DNA of 64,000 nt from an uncultured Lachnospiraceae bacterium (GCA_910577015.1 CAJTKU010000006.1:62001-126000), one strand, 5' to 3'; counted from the first letter of the stretch, positions 42,022-50,690 are shown. Notes: generated by a model from the sequence alone, not told the origin. Program-made: numbers and translations.

Positions 42022-42909
42022 ATGGAAAACGAAAAGCTGATATTTACAAATTCACGGGGCGAGAGCCTAGAGCTGGGGACGGACAGTATATTTTTTTGCA
42101 ACATAAGCAAGGACGTAGGCGGCATAGCGGGCGTTACAAATGTGATTTACAGCACAAACAGCATGGGGCAGCACGGCGACACATACGTAGGGCAGCGCAT
42201 AGAGGCACGGGACATGGATATTTTAGGGCATATCAATACACGGGACAAGGCGCAGGCATTACAGCTGCGCCGCCAGATGCTTAAAATACTTAACCCAGAG
42301 CTGGGCGGCACTCTGACTTATGAATACGGCAGCTTTAAGCGCGTGATAAATTGCAGGACGTTTGGAGAGCCGAAGATAGAGAGAAAAAGCGTGCTGTATG
42401 AATTTGCTTTCCAGCTAGAGTGCCTTAACCCGTTCTGGCGTGAAGAGGACGAAACGAAAGAGGATATAGCAAGCTGGGTGGCTGCGTGGCATTTTCCCTG
42501 CGTGATTGACAAAGACGACAGCAAGAGCATGATATTTGGGTACAGAGCCGAGAGCGTGATAGTGGACTGTTATAACGAGGGCGACGTGTCAACGGGTATG
42601 CGCATACGGTTTACGGCGCTGGGGACGGTAAGCAATCCTATACTGCTAAACGTGGATACAGAGGAATTTATACAAGTAAATGCAGTGATGCAGACGGGCG
42701 ACGTAATAGAGATTAACACGAAATACGGCAGCAAGGGCGCTAAGCTGATACGGGACGGGAAAGAAACGGACTATTTTCGCTATATCGACGTAGACAGTAC
42801 CTTTATGCAGCTTGCCATAGGCGACAATAATTTTCGGTATGATGCAGCAGGCGGCGTAAATTCGCTGGAAGTGACAATATTCTACAGCAAGGAATTTTTA
42901 GGAGTGTGA
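42022..42909 (+). CDS. Distal tail protein (Dit-like)
   Basis: 295 residues, encoded right after the tape measure. LGTDSIFFCNISKDVGGIAGVTN...EARDMDILGHINTRDKAQALQLRRQMLKILNPELGGTLTYEYGSFKRVINCRTFGEPKI fits the phage tail family of siphovirus distal tail proteins. It would form the hub between tube and baseplate. Confidence 0.82.
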   Translation: MENEKLIFTNSRGESLELGTDSIFFCNISKDVGGIAGVTNVIYSTNSMGQHGDTYVGQRIEARDMDILGHINTRDKAQALQLRRQMLKILNPELGGTLTYEYGSFKRVINCRTFGEPKIERKSVLYEFAFQLECLNPFWREEDETKEDIASWVAAWHFPCVIDKDDSKSMIFGYRAESVIVDCYNEGDVSTGMRIRFTALGTVSNPILLNVDTEEFIQVNAVMQTGDVIEINTKYGSKGAKLIRDGKETDYFRYIDVDSTFMQLAIGDNNFRYDAAGGVNSLEVTIFYSKEFLGV

Positions 42910-42913
42910 CGGC

Positions 42914-44068
42914 ATGGAGATTAGGGTATTTGACAAGACGGTAGAGCCGCTGGGGGCGATAGACGAAATGGCAAGCCTGCTATGGCACACGAAATACTTT
43001 GACGTGGGTACATTCAGCCTGCTTGCGCCGATTACGGACAATAACAGCCGCCTACTGGCAGAGGGAAACATACTTACCAAGCACGACGGTAAAAAGGAAG
43101 TACAGACCGCAGACGGCGGGATATGGCGCAGGGCGGCGCAGATTACCTACGTACACATAACCAAAGACGAGAACGGGCTAGAGCAGTTAGAGGCGCAAGG
43201 CTATATGTTGAGCCGCTGGCTTAACAAGCGCTGCATCTGTCCGCAGATTGTGGCGACAGCCACGAACCAGAGCATTATAAACACAATGGTAACAAAGAAC
43301 TGCGGCAGCGGGGCGGGCGCAAAGCGGCGTTTCCCGCAATTTGTCACGCTGCCGCAGGATACCATAGCGGGCAGCAGCGTTGAGTACGCAAACGAGGTAT
43401 ACGCAAAGCTGGGGCAGGAAGTAAAGGCGAGGGCGCAGGCTGGCAAGCTGGGCTATGACATTCTGGTAAACGAAAGAGAGAAGAAATACGGCTTTTATCT
43501 GTATAAGGGCAAAGACCTTACGGCGGCAAACAATGACAGTAACACACCCTGCATATTTTCCCGTGACTTTGACAACGTGAACGAGCAGGAGTACACAGCC
43601 AGTATAGAGAACTGCGGGAACTTTATCTATGTGCAGGGGGCGGCAGACGACAACGGCAGCCAGCCCGTAGTTACCGTGGACGGAGAGGGCGCAGCGGGCT
43701 TAGAACTGGAAGAGGTTTTTTGTGATGCCACGGACATAGCAAGGAAGTACCAGAGCGGGGAAACAGAGGTAGTAATACCACTTAATACATATCTGGCTAT
43801 GTTGCGGACGAGGGGCGGCGCAGAGCTGGAAAGCTACGGGAAAACCATAAACTTTGTAAGTACCATAAACACAAATTCTAACTTGAAATTCAAGAGCGAT
43901 TTTGATTTAGGCGACCGTATCACTTGCAAAGAGGAAAAGTGGGGGATACAGATAGACGCACGCATAACAGAAGTGACAGAAACGTACCAGAAAGGCGAGG
44001 AAACCATAGAGGCGACTTTTGGGGACAGCCTGCCTACGCTGGTAGACCAGATAAGGAAAGTGAGGTAG
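42914..44068 (+). CDS. Tail hub protein, ReqiPepy6 gp37-like
   Basis: 384 residues. MEIRVFDKTVEPLGAIDEMASLLWHTKYFDVGTFSLLAPI and the C-terminal FKSDFDLGDRITCKEEKWGIQIDARITEVTETYQKGEETIEATFGD are the hallmark ends of this family of siphovirus tail hub (Tal-like) proteins, which join Dit to the receptor-binding parts. No peptidase motif is seen. Confidence 0.8.
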   Translation: MEIRVFDKTVEPLGAIDEMASLLWHTKYFDVGTFSLLAPITDNNSRLLAEGNILTKHDGKKEVQTADGGIWRRAAQITYVHITKDENGLEQLEAQGYMLSRWLNKRCICPQIVATATNQSIINTMVTKNCGSGAGAKRRFPQFVTLPQDTIAGSSVEYANEVYAKLGQEVKARAQAGKLGYDILVNEREKKYGFYLYKGKDLTAANNDSNTPCIFSRDFDNVNEQEYTASIENCGNFIYVQGAADDNGSQPVVTVDGEGAAGLELEEVFCDATDIARKYQSGETEVVIPLNTYLAMLRTRGGAELESYGKTINFVSTINTNSNLKFKSDFDLGDRITCKEEKWGIQIDARITEVTETYQKGEETIEATFGDSLPTLVDQIRKVR

Positions 44069-44073
44069 AGGGA

Positions 44074-45210
44074 ATGGCAGACAGTTTACCGTTTAACGCC
44101 ATAAAGGTAGATGGAGAATTTGACAGGGTATTTAAAGCCGAGGACTGGGCGTGGTATTTTGCCACGTTCTTAGCAAGCGGCGTATTCCCAAAGCCGAGCG
44201 ACGGGCTGCAAGTAGTGGCACATAGCGGCATGGAAGTAAGGGTAAATATGGGATACGCCTTTATAAACGGGTACGCTTTTAGAAACCCAGCAAGCAAGGG
44301 CGTAATGCTGGATAGGGCAGAGGGGGCGCAGAATAGGGTAGACAGAGTGGTAGTGCGCTGGGACTTAGTGCTGCGGGACATTTACATAGACGTGCTTAAG
44401 GGTACGCCGTCTGCAAAGCCAGTGGCAGCAGCCTTAACCCGTAATACGGAAGTCTGGGAGCTGGCGCTTGCAGACATTTACGTAGGCAAGGGCGTAACAA
44501 AGATACTGACGCAGAACATCACAGACCAGCGCTTTAATAGTGCCGTCTGCGGCATTGTAGTAGGGACGGTAAAGGAAATAGACGCAAGTGTACTCACAAA
44601 GCAGTTTACGGACTTTTTCAATACCTACAGCGCAGCCGTGCTGGACGAGTTTAGCGTATATAAGCAGAACATGGAAAAGTATCTTACAGAGCTGGCGGGT
44701 ATATATGAAAGCTACGTAACCCAGACAGAAAGCCTTTTTACGCAGTACGAAAGCCAGTTTAACGAGCGCTACACAACGTTTGAGAACACATTGAACAACT
44801 GGGACGAAGAGCTTTTGAAAGCCTATACTGCTTTTATGGCAAATATGCAGCTTTTCCAGACAGAGGCGCAGAACGATTTTAACGCATGGTTTGAGGCTAT
44901 CAAGGGGCAGCTGGGGGAAGATGCGGCAGGGCAGCTACAGCTTGAAATAGACGGGCTTACGGCAGCAGTGCAGGAGCTTACGCAGGCGGCAGCAGCAGGA
45001 ACGGCAGAAACAAAAGAGGCGCTTAAGGGGCTGGAAGAGCGGGTGAAAAGGATAGAAAGCGGCTGGGGCATTGATTATAAGCACGACGCAGTATTAGGGC
45101 TTTGCTACATGGGCGCAGCCTACATGAGCCAGCATTACGAAAGAGAGGTAGACACGGCAGTATTAGGGCTTGCTTATGCGGGCAATTCCTATCTTGCAAA
45201 TACATTTTAG
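44074..45210 (+). CDS. Baseplate / receptor-binding-associated structural protein
   Basis: 378 residues. N-terminal beta domain (LPFNAIKVDGEFDRVFKAEDWAWYFATFLASGVFPKPSDGLQVVAHSGMEVRVNMGYAFINGYAFRNP) shared by many Firmicutes phage baseplates. Then a long coiled coil (NMEKYLTELAGIYESYVTQTESLFTQYESQFNERYTTFENTLNNW) and a small C-terminal module with two copies of a LGLxYxGxxYxxxxY motif. Probably carries or supports the variable tip protein encoded two genes on. Confidence 0.75.
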   Translation: MADSLPFNAIKVDGEFDRVFKAEDWAWYFATFLASGVFPKPSDGLQVVAHSGMEVRVNMGYAFINGYAFRNPASKGVMLDRAEGAQNRVDRVVVRWDLVLRDIYIDVLKGTPSAKPVAAALTRNTEVWELALADIYVGKGVTKILTQNITDQRFNSAVCGIVVGTVKEIDASVLTKQFTDFFNTYSAAVLDEFSVYKQNMEKYLTELAGIYESYVTQTESLFTQYESQFNERYTTFENTLNNWDEELLKAYTAFMANMQLFQTEAQNDFNAWFEAIKGQLGEDAAGQLQLEIDGLTAAVQELTQAAAAGTAETKEALKGLEERVKRIESGWGIDYKHDAVLGLCYMGAAYMSQHYEREVDTAVLGLAYAGNSYLANTF

Positions 45211-45225
45211 GAAAGGTGGCAGACC

Positions 45226-45663
45226 ATGAAAGGATTTCCAAAGACATTAAAGACCAAAGAGGACTATTACAACTGCCTTGCTATGGTGGCGGCTGGGGAG
45301 CTGGCGGCGGCTGATTTGCTGGCAAAGATTGAGAGCGCAGAGGCGCAGCGCTACATACAGTGCGCAGTAGCAGAGGCGCAGCCAGAAAAGAAAGCCGTAA
45401 CGCTTATTTACTGCGACGAGGCAGCAGTAGGCATGAAGTTTACGGCGGGCGGCGTATCTGGGACGGTGCAGGCAGTGACGCACGTACAGAGCGACGAGGC
45501 GCAGGCGGCAGGAGAGGCGGCGAATGACCGCACGGCGCTTACACTATCTAAGGCGGTGGCGGCTGGCTGCGCTGTAATTGCGCTGGAAACGGCAGAAACC
45601 GTGGCAGGCATGACAACTGACGACATTACAGCATTGAAAGGAGTGTTAAAACAGTATGAGTAG
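45226..45663 (+). CDS. Hypothetical protein upstream of the DGR target
   Basis: 145 residues. KTLKTKEDYYNCLAMVAAGELAAADLLAKIE, then a beta-rich region (KKAVTLIYCDEAAVGMKFTAGGVSGTVQAVTHVQS). No known family. Overlaps the DGR variable protein gene by 8 bases, so it may be a chaperone or fibre component made with it. Confidence 0.6.
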   Translation: MKGFPKTLKTKEDYYNCLAMVAAGELAAADLLAKIESAEAQRYIQCAVAEAQPEKKAVTLIYCDEAAVGMKFTAGGVSGTVQAVTHVQSDEAQAAGEAANDRTALTLSKAVAAGCAVIALETAETVAGMTTDDITALKGVLKQYE

Positions 45664-46798
45664 GTTAATGGTTGACGACGTGACAAAGACCGACGCAAGG
45701 GCGCTTTTGAACGTAAACAAAATGGCTATGATTAGCGATATTGTAGCGCCAAGCAACGAGTATATGTACGCCAGCGGCGCAAACGAGCTGACGGTAGTAG
45801 AGGGCTGCGTTATCGCAGTGGGTGGCGCTGGCATCTTTAAGACGGGAAACACAGTGCTTACGGCTGCTAATCTGGACGTAGGTAGCGCTTTTGCCGTGGG
45901 TAGCGACTACTACGTGTATATCTGCGACAGCAGGATTGATGCGGCAGACGAGCGGTATATCATTTCCCTTAATTCCACGTACCCTAACGGCTGGAACGCA
46001 AGCAACAGCCGAAAAATAGGCGGCTTTCATTACGGGCGCTGCCGTAAGGTAGACGGCAATTTGCAGCCCGTGAACAGCAGCGGCGTTATCTTTGGCACTG
46101 GCTGGGAAAGCGCAGTAAGCAGCGGAATTGTGCCACGTTCCGTATGGACGCTGGGACACCGCCCGAAATGCAGCCCAGAGGGTATGGTATATCTGGGCGG
46201 CGGCACATGGGTAGACATTTACCTTAACAGCGACGACGGCGCAAAGGGCTTAAAATCCTCTTACAACTGCGCACCCGCCACGGGTACAGAGGGGCTGAAT
46301 TGGTATAATTTTGTAGAACGTCTGGCAAAGAGCGGTAAGCGCCTGCCAGATTACAGCGAGTTTTGCGCTTATGCTTTTGGCAGCCCGCAGGGATTGGATA
46401 ACGCAAATACAAACGCATGGACGGCGACCACGAACACGGGCAGGGGCGTTACGGGCAGCGTGGTTAATGCCGTTTCTGCCGTAGGCTGCGTAGATGCCGT
46501 GGGGCGTGTCTGGGAATGGCTTAACGACCTTATCACAAGGGCAGAACACGCCACAAATGCAGATTACCACCCTACAGCAGCGTGGGGCTGGGATAAGAAA
46601 ACGCCGCTTAAGACGGGCGAGAAAAATTACGACGTTGGCAATATCTATCAGTATTACGCATATTCTTTGGCGGCGCCGCTGGCGGGCGGCCACTGGTACA
46701 ATGGCGCTAATGCGGGCGCGCGTGCCGTGTCTTGCAACCATTCCCCGTGGAGCGTCGACAGCTACATTGGCGGGCGCGGGGCGTGTGACTCCATGTAG
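45656..46798 (+). CDS. DGR variable protein, C-type-lectin/FGE-fold tail tip
   Basis: 380 residues, a predicted receptor-binding protein. N-terminal ~190 residues form a beta-rich attachment part. From about 200 the sequence follows the FGE/C-type-lectin fold used by DGR targets (KSGKRLPDYSEFCAYAFGSPQG, DAVGRVWEWLNDLI), ending with the variable core GGHWYNGANAGARAVSCNHSPWSVDSYIGGRGACDSM. The last ~41 codons are the variable repeat (46668-46790). Asn codons of the template have become His, Tyr, Ser and Asp. The stop is followed by a DGR-type hairpin. Confidence 0.92.
   Translation: MSRLMVDDVTKTDARALLNVNKMAMISDIVAPSNEYMYASGANELTVVEGCVIAVGGAGIFKTGNTVLTAANLDVGSAFAVGSDYYVYICDSRIDAADERYIISLNSTYPNGWNASNSRKIGGFHYGRCRKVDGNLQPVNSSGVIFGTGWESAVSSGIVPRSVWTLGHRPKCSPEGMVYLGGGTWVDIYLNSDDGAKGLKSSYNCAPATGTEGLNWYNFVERLAKSGKRLPDYSEFCAYAFGSPQGLDNANTNAWTATTNTGRGVTGSVVNAVSAVGCVDAVGRVWEWLNDLITRAEHATNADYHPTAAWGWDKKTPLKTGEKNYDVGNIYQYYAYSLAAPLAGGHWYNGANAGARAVSCNHSPWSVDSYIGGRGACDSM
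46668..46790 (+). repeat. DGR variable repeat (VR)
   Basis: 123 bp matching the template repeat 563 bases downstream (47231-47353). Eleven differences lie at template adenines (changed to C, G or T) and one more, T to C, at the 5' edge (46677). It ends in a 15-base G/C-only run (46769-46783) inside an identical 3' segment, like the initiation-of-mutagenic-homing (IMH) region of BPP-1. Confidence 0.93.
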
Positions 46799-46799
46799 A

Positions 46800-46820
46800 C
46801 GGCGGGCGAAAGCCCAGCCG
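46800..46820 (+). promoter_or_regulatory. DGR target-site hairpin downstream of VR
   Basis: CGGC-GGGC-GAAA-GCCC-a-GCCG, an 8-bp stem with one bulged A and a GNRA-type tetraloop, two bases after the variable-gene stop. Such hairpins or cruciforms downstream of VR promote target recognition in known DGRs. Confidence 0.8.
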
Positions 46821-46839
46821 ACTACTACGGGGGTGCAAA

Positions 46840-47196
46840 ATGACGGCGCAGGCAAAAACAGACCAACTACACCAGAAAATATATGATTTCCTGCTATACA
46901 TATATCCGCTGCTAAGCAAGTACCCGAAATTTGAAAAATTCAGCCTGCAAACAGCGACCAGAAACGCAATACTGGAAATGCTGCAAGAGGTAATCAAGTG
47001 GGACAAGACAGCGACAAAAAGCCATTTATACGCAGCGGATACGGCGCTACAGCAGAGTAAGGAGCTGCTACGGCTGGCAAACGATTTGAAGTATAGCGCT
47101 ATGAACGCACAGCACTACGGCACAAGCAGCCGCAAGCTGAAAGAGATAGGCGTTATGCTGGGGGAACTCATAGAAGAGGTAAAAGCAAAGAAGTAA
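46840..47196 (+). CDS. avd: DGR accessory variability determinant
   Basis: 118 residues, a basic four-helix bundle (QLHQKIYDFLLYIYPLLSKYPKFEKFSLQTATRNAILEMLQEVIKWDK...SKELLRLANDLKYSAMNAQHYGTSSRKLKEIGVMLGELIEEVKAKK) of the Avd type. Avd pentamers bind the reverse transcriptase and template RNA and are needed for mutagenic cDNA synthesis. It stands between VR and TR, as in the classical layout. Confidence 0.92.
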   Translation: MTAQAKTDQLHQKIYDFLLYIYPLLSKYPKFEKFSLQTATRNAILEMLQEVIKWDKTATKSHLYAADTALQQSKELLRLANDLKYSAMNAQHYGTSSRKLKEIGVMLGELIEEVKAKK

Positions 47197-47230
47197 TAAA
47201 AATATGGGGCAGCTGCTTACTACAGCCCTT

Positions 47231-47353
47231 TGGCGGCGCTGATAGCGGGCGGCAACTGGAACAATGGCGCTAATGCGGGCGCGCGTGCCGTGAATTGCAA
47301 CAATTACCCGTGGAACGTCAACAGCAACATTGGCGGGCGCGGGGCGTGTGACT
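47231..47353 (+). repeat. DGR template repeat (TR)
   Basis: Intergenic between avd and the reverse transcriptase gene. Adenines are concentrated in Asn AAC/AAT codons in the frame matching VR, a typical layout that gives varied amino acids but no stop codons. It serves as the RNA template copied by the error-prone reverse transcriptase. Confidence 0.93.
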
Positions 47354-47514
47354 TAGTGAGAGCATTATAGGCTTAGCGTATCTACGGAACACTAGCAAGG
47401 GAATTTAAGCAGATGCTTAACATTCTATAGTCAGAGCGGCTGTCCCGCCGTGAGGCAAAGAGAAAAAGCAGGGCTGCTGGTTAGTAGCTGCGGCGAAAGG
47501 CAGGAGCTTTTATT
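47354..47514 (+). ncRNA. Spacer of the DGR template RNA
   Basis: 161 non-coding bases between TR and the reverse transcriptase start. In BPP-1 the corresponding spacer is part of the template RNA, folds with it and primes cDNA synthesis. Here CGCCGTGAGGCAAAGAG and GCTGCGGCGAAAGGCAGGAGC suggest stems. The exact ends are unknown. The RT ribosome site (CAGGAG) is at the 3' end. Confidence 0.6.
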
Positions 47515-48576
47515 TTGAAACGAGTAGGATATACCACGAACCAGAGCGGCGAGCGTGTGACGCTTGCAGAGGCTATGGCTGATTATGCGAATGTGCAGAA
47601 AGCCTACAACAAAGCCAGAAAATGCAAGCGATACCGCAAAGACGTTTTGATATTTACCAAAGACAAAGAGGGCAATTTAGAAAAAGTGCGGGACGATATT
47701 CTAAACTTTTCCTATGAGCCAAGCGAGTACCATTATTTTAAGGTATTCGAGCCGAAAGAGCGGCAGATAATGGCGCTGCCATTCTATGACAGAGTGGTAC
47801 AGCACGCCATAAACAACGTGCTAGAGCCTATATTTGACAAGCGCTTTATATCCCAGTCTTACGCCTGCCGAAAAGGTAAGGGTATGCACGCTGCATCTGA
47901 TACGCTGCAAGGCTGGCTTTATGATTGGCAGAAATTCCACCCAGACGAGCCGCTTTATGCTATAAAGGCAGATATACACCACTATTTCCAGAGCATAGAC
48001 CACGGCATACTTAAGGCTGAAATACGAAAGGTTATTAAGGACGCTGGGGTACTGGCGCTGCTAGATAAAATCATAGACCATAACGGCAATATGCCAGAGG
48101 GCGTAGGGATACCCGTAGGAAATCTTACAAGCCAGCTATTCGCTAATATTTATCTGGATAAGCTGGATAAGTACGTAAAGCACACACTGGGCGCAAAGCA
48201 GTACATACGGTACATGGACGACTTTATAATCTTAAGCCCAGACAAGGACGAGCTGCGGCGCTGGCTGGCAGACATTGAGGAATTTTTAAGGGACGAGCTG
48301 CGGCTTGCGCTTAACCCTAAAACTACGATACTGGCAGCAAAGAACGGGGTAGACTTTGTAGGCTACAAGCACAGGGCAACGCACAGAAAAGTAAGACCAG
48401 ACAGCATTAAGCGTGTCAAGAGGACAATTAAGAAGTGCGAGAGCGGGAAAATCACGAAAGAGCAGCTACAAAAGAGTATACAGAGCTGGACGGGACACGC
48501 AGGACACGCCGACAGCTACCACTTACGGAAGAAAATAAAAACGCTGGCAGATGCAGCCATACAAAAGGCGGCATAG
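47515..48576 (+). CDS. DGR reverse transcriptase
   Basis: 353 residues from a TTG preceded by CAGGAG. Fingers-palm motifs: D153 in AIKADIHHYFQSID; motif 4 with GIPVGNLTSQLFANIYL (G202-Q207, the DGR signature area); catalytic YMDD (233-236); NPKTTIL and GVDFVGYKHR thumb region. There is no maturase or nuclease domain, which separates it from group II intron enzymes. It copies TR RNA with adenine-specific errors together with Avd; the cDNA replaces VR. Confidence 0.95.
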   Translation: MKRVGYTTNQSGERVTLAEAMADYANVQKAYNKARKCKRYRKDVLIFTKDKEGNLEKVRDDILNFSYEPSEYHYFKVFEPKERQIMALPFYDRVVQHAINNVLEPIFDKRFISQSYACRKGKGMHAASDTLQGWLYDWQKFHPDEPLYAIKADIHHYFQSIDHGILKAEIRKVIKDAGVLALLDKIIDHNGNMPEGVGIPVGNLTSQLFANIYLDKLDKYVKHTLGAKQYIRYMDDFIILSPDKDELRRWLADIEEFLRDELRLALNPKTTILAAKNGVDFVGYKHRATHRKVRPDSIKRVKRTIKKCESGKITKEQLQKSIQSWTGHAGHADSYHLRKKIKTLADAAIQKAA

Positions 48577-48600
48577 ACCAGCAGGCGCAGGAGTGAGTAC

Positions 48601-48819
48601 ATGGGTAACAATTTGCTACAAGTGCTGCAAGAGCAGCAGAAAATTATTGAACAGCAAAGCAGGCTTATTGTGGATTTGACAGCCACGCTGGAAAACTGGG
48701 AAAGCGTAGCAGGGTACGACGGCGCAGAACTGAAAGAGCGGGCATTAAATTTGCAAAAGCAGAAAGGCAGGATTTATGGAAATGAAGATTTTGGAATTTA
48801 TCAACATGGCGGCAAATAA
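48601..48819 (+). CDS. Small coiled-coil phage protein
   Basis: 72 residues: LLQVLQEQQKIIEQQSRLIVDLTATLENW is a coiled coil; the rest (GYDGAELKERALNLQKQKGRIYGNEDFGIYQHGGK) is polar. Between the RT gene and the holin gene, overlapping the latter by 44 bases. Function unknown. Confidence 0.6.
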   Translation: MGNNLLQVLQEQQKIIEQQSRLIVDLTATLENWESVAGYDGAELKERALNLQKQKGRIYGNEDFGIYQHGGK

Positions 48820-49264
48820 CAAGGTAATTGAGCTGGTGGTGCTTGCGATTGTATTCGATACAATCTTTGGAGTGCTGCGGGCGGTGCGTGAAAAGAGGTT
48901 TAACAGCTGCGCAGGGATTGACGGGGCTATCCGTAAAGTGGGTATGCTTATTTCCCTTGTGTTCATGCTGGCTATTGATATGCTGATAAAGGTTAATCTT
49001 ATCGGCTTTATCCCAGAGGCAGCACGTAACCATTTGGGGCTTACGAGCGTGGGCGTGGCTGAATTTTTCGCACTTCTCTATATTGCCTATGAGGTAGTGA
49101 GCATTTTTAAGAATATGGCGCTTTGCGGGCTGCCCGTTAAGAAAGTCTGGGCGACGGTGCGGGCGTTTCTGGGGAAGTACACGGACGAGCTGCCAGACAC
49201 GGACGAGCTGGACGGAAACAGCACCACGGGCAGCGTAGAGGGACACAGACAGCAGGAAAAATAA
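48776..49264 (+). CDS. Phage holin
   Basis: 162 residues. Three membrane segments (VIELVVLAIVFDTIFGVL, KVGMLISLVFMLAIDMLI, VGVAEFFALLYIAYEVVSIF) and the amphipathic EKRFNSCAGIDGAIRK loop match the phi105/TcdE-like holin group of Clostridia phages. It opens the membrane so that the endolysin can reach the wall. Adjacent to the endolysin gene. Confidence 0.9.
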   Translation: MEMKILEFINMAANNKVIELVVLAIVFDTIFGVLRAVREKRFNSCAGIDGAIRKVGMLISLVFMLAIDMLIKVNLIGFIPEAARNHLGLTSVGVAEFFALLYIAYEVVSIFKNMALCGLPVKKVWATVRAFLGKYTDELPDTDELDGNSTTGSVEGHRQQEK

Positions 49265-49342
49265 TAAAACATAGACAGTATGCAGCAGGCGCTTACGGGA
49301 AACCGCAGGCGCTTGTTTCATGCAGAAAGGACGGTAAAGACC

Positions 49343-50641
49343 ATGAGGAAAATTAACAAGCTGATAAGCGGCTACAATCACAATGCGGGCAGCGTTTCAA
49401 GAATTAAGTATATCGTCATTCACTATACGGGCGCACTGGGGGACGCAAAGGCAAACTGCAATTACTTTGCGGGCGGCAACCGCAACGCCTCTGCGCATTA
49501 CTTTGTAGGGTATGACGGGGCAATCTGGCAGAGCGTAGAGGATAAAAATGTAGCGTGGCACTGCGGCGCTAAGTCCTATAAGCACGCAGAGTGCAGAAAT
49601 GCAAACAGTATCGGTATCGAAATGTGCGTAAGGAAGAAAAGCACGGCGAGCATGGGCGCTACCGATAAAGATTGGTATTTTGAGGACGCAACGGTAGAGG
49701 CTGCGGCAGAGCTTACACGGTACTTAATGGATAAGTATAATGTGCCTGCGTCGCACGTCGTAAGGCATTATGACGTTACGGGGAAGATTTGCCCTAACCC
49801 GTATGTATATAACACCACGGCGCATACATGGGACGAGTTTAAGCGGCTGATAAGCGACACTGCATCTGCTGGCGGCATGGTGCAGAACGGGAACACGGAA
49901 AAGGCAATCTGGGACTATCTGGCGGGCAAAGGCTTAAACGCATACGCCGTGGCAGGCTTAATGGGTAATCTGTATGCGGAAAGCGGGCTTAATTCCTGCA
50001 ATCTGCAAAACAGCTATAACAAGAGCCTTAATATGACAGATGCACAGTATACGGCTGCCGTGGATAATGGCAGCTACGGCAATTTTGTAAAGGACAAGGC
50101 GGGCTACGGGCTGGCGCAGTGGACGTACCACACAAGAAAGCAGGCGTTACTTAACTATGCGAAAAAGGCGGGTGCATCTATCGGCAGTCTGGATATGCAG
50201 CTTGCCTTTTTGTGGGACGAGCTGCAAGGCTATAAATCCGTTATCAGCACATTAAAGGGCGCAAAGAGCGTGCGTGCTGCCTCTGATGCCGTGCTGCTGG
50301 GATTTGAAAAGCCAGCAGACCAGAGCGAGGCGGTACAGAAAAAGCGTGCAGGGTACGGCGAGGCGTATTACAAGAAATATGCAGGCGGGCAGCAGACAGC
50401 AGTACCGCAGGAAAAGCCGCAGGCGGCAGCAGGCGTGCCGTTCAAGGTTAAAGTGGATACATTAGACCTTAATATAAGGACGGGCGCAGGGACGGACTAC
50501 GCAAAGACGGGAGAGCATACGGGCAAAGGCGTATTTACCATTGTGGAAGTGAAAGAGGGTAAAGGGAGTACGGCAGGCTGGGGCAGGCTGAAAAGCGGCG
50601 CAGGCTGGATAAGTCTTGACTATGCCACACGCTTAGCGTAA
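49343..50641 (+). CDS. Endolysin: amidase plus tail-lysozyme-like domain and SH3b
   Basis: 432 residues. Amidase_2 domain (KYIVIHYTGALGDAKANCNYF...SAHYFVGYDGAIWQSVEDKNVAWHCG...NSIGIEMC, HVVRHYDVTGKICPNP) with the zinc His residues; then a phage-tail-lysozyme-like domain (AIWDYLAGKGLNAYAVAGLMGNLYAESGLNSCNL...GYGLAQWTY) with a catalytic Glu in YAESGLN; and a C-terminal SH3b (LNIRTGAGTDYAKTGEHTGKG). Two catalytic activities would cut amide and glycan bonds. ATG 49343 after AAAGGACGG. Confidence 0.92.
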   Translation: MRKINKLISGYNHNAGSVSRIKYIVIHYTGALGDAKANCNYFAGGNRNASAHYFVGYDGAIWQSVEDKNVAWHCGAKSYKHAECRNANSIGIEMCVRKKSTASMGATDKDWYFEDATVEAAAELTRYLMDKYNVPASHVVRHYDVTGKICPNPYVYNTTAHTWDEFKRLISDTASAGGMVQNGNTEKAIWDYLAGKGLNAYAVAGLMGNLYAESGLNSCNLQNSYNKSLNMTDAQYTAAVDNGSYGNFVKDKAGYGLAQWTYHTRKQALLNYAKKAGASIGSLDMQLAFLWDELQGYKSVISTLKGAKSVRAASDAVLLGFEKPADQSEAVQKKRAGYGEAYYKKYAGGQQTAVPQEKPQAAAGVPFKVKVDTLDLNIRTGAGTDYAKTGEHTGKGVFTIVEVKEGKGSTAGWGRLKSGAGWISLDYATRLA

Positions 50642-50648
50642 GAAGAAT

Positions 50649-50690
50649 GAGGGCAGGCGGCTTAAGTGCTGCTTACCCTCTTATTTTTTT
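50649..50690 (+). terminator. Late-operon terminator
   Basis: GAGGG...CCCTC stem with inner GC/GC pairs (50649-50680), followed by TTATTTTTTT. Ends the lysis transcript before the lysogeny block. Confidence 0.8.

Noticed and set aside
47197..47371. Template repeat as a broken copy of the tail gene
   Set aside because: It can be translated in the same frame as VR up to TAG 47369-47371, but its place between avd and RT and the adenine-only differences show that it is the DGR template.
47515..48576. RT as part of a retron or group II intron
   Set aside because: No maturase or endonuclease domain, no intron RNA features, no msr-msd repeat; the TR/VR pair and Avd are decisive.
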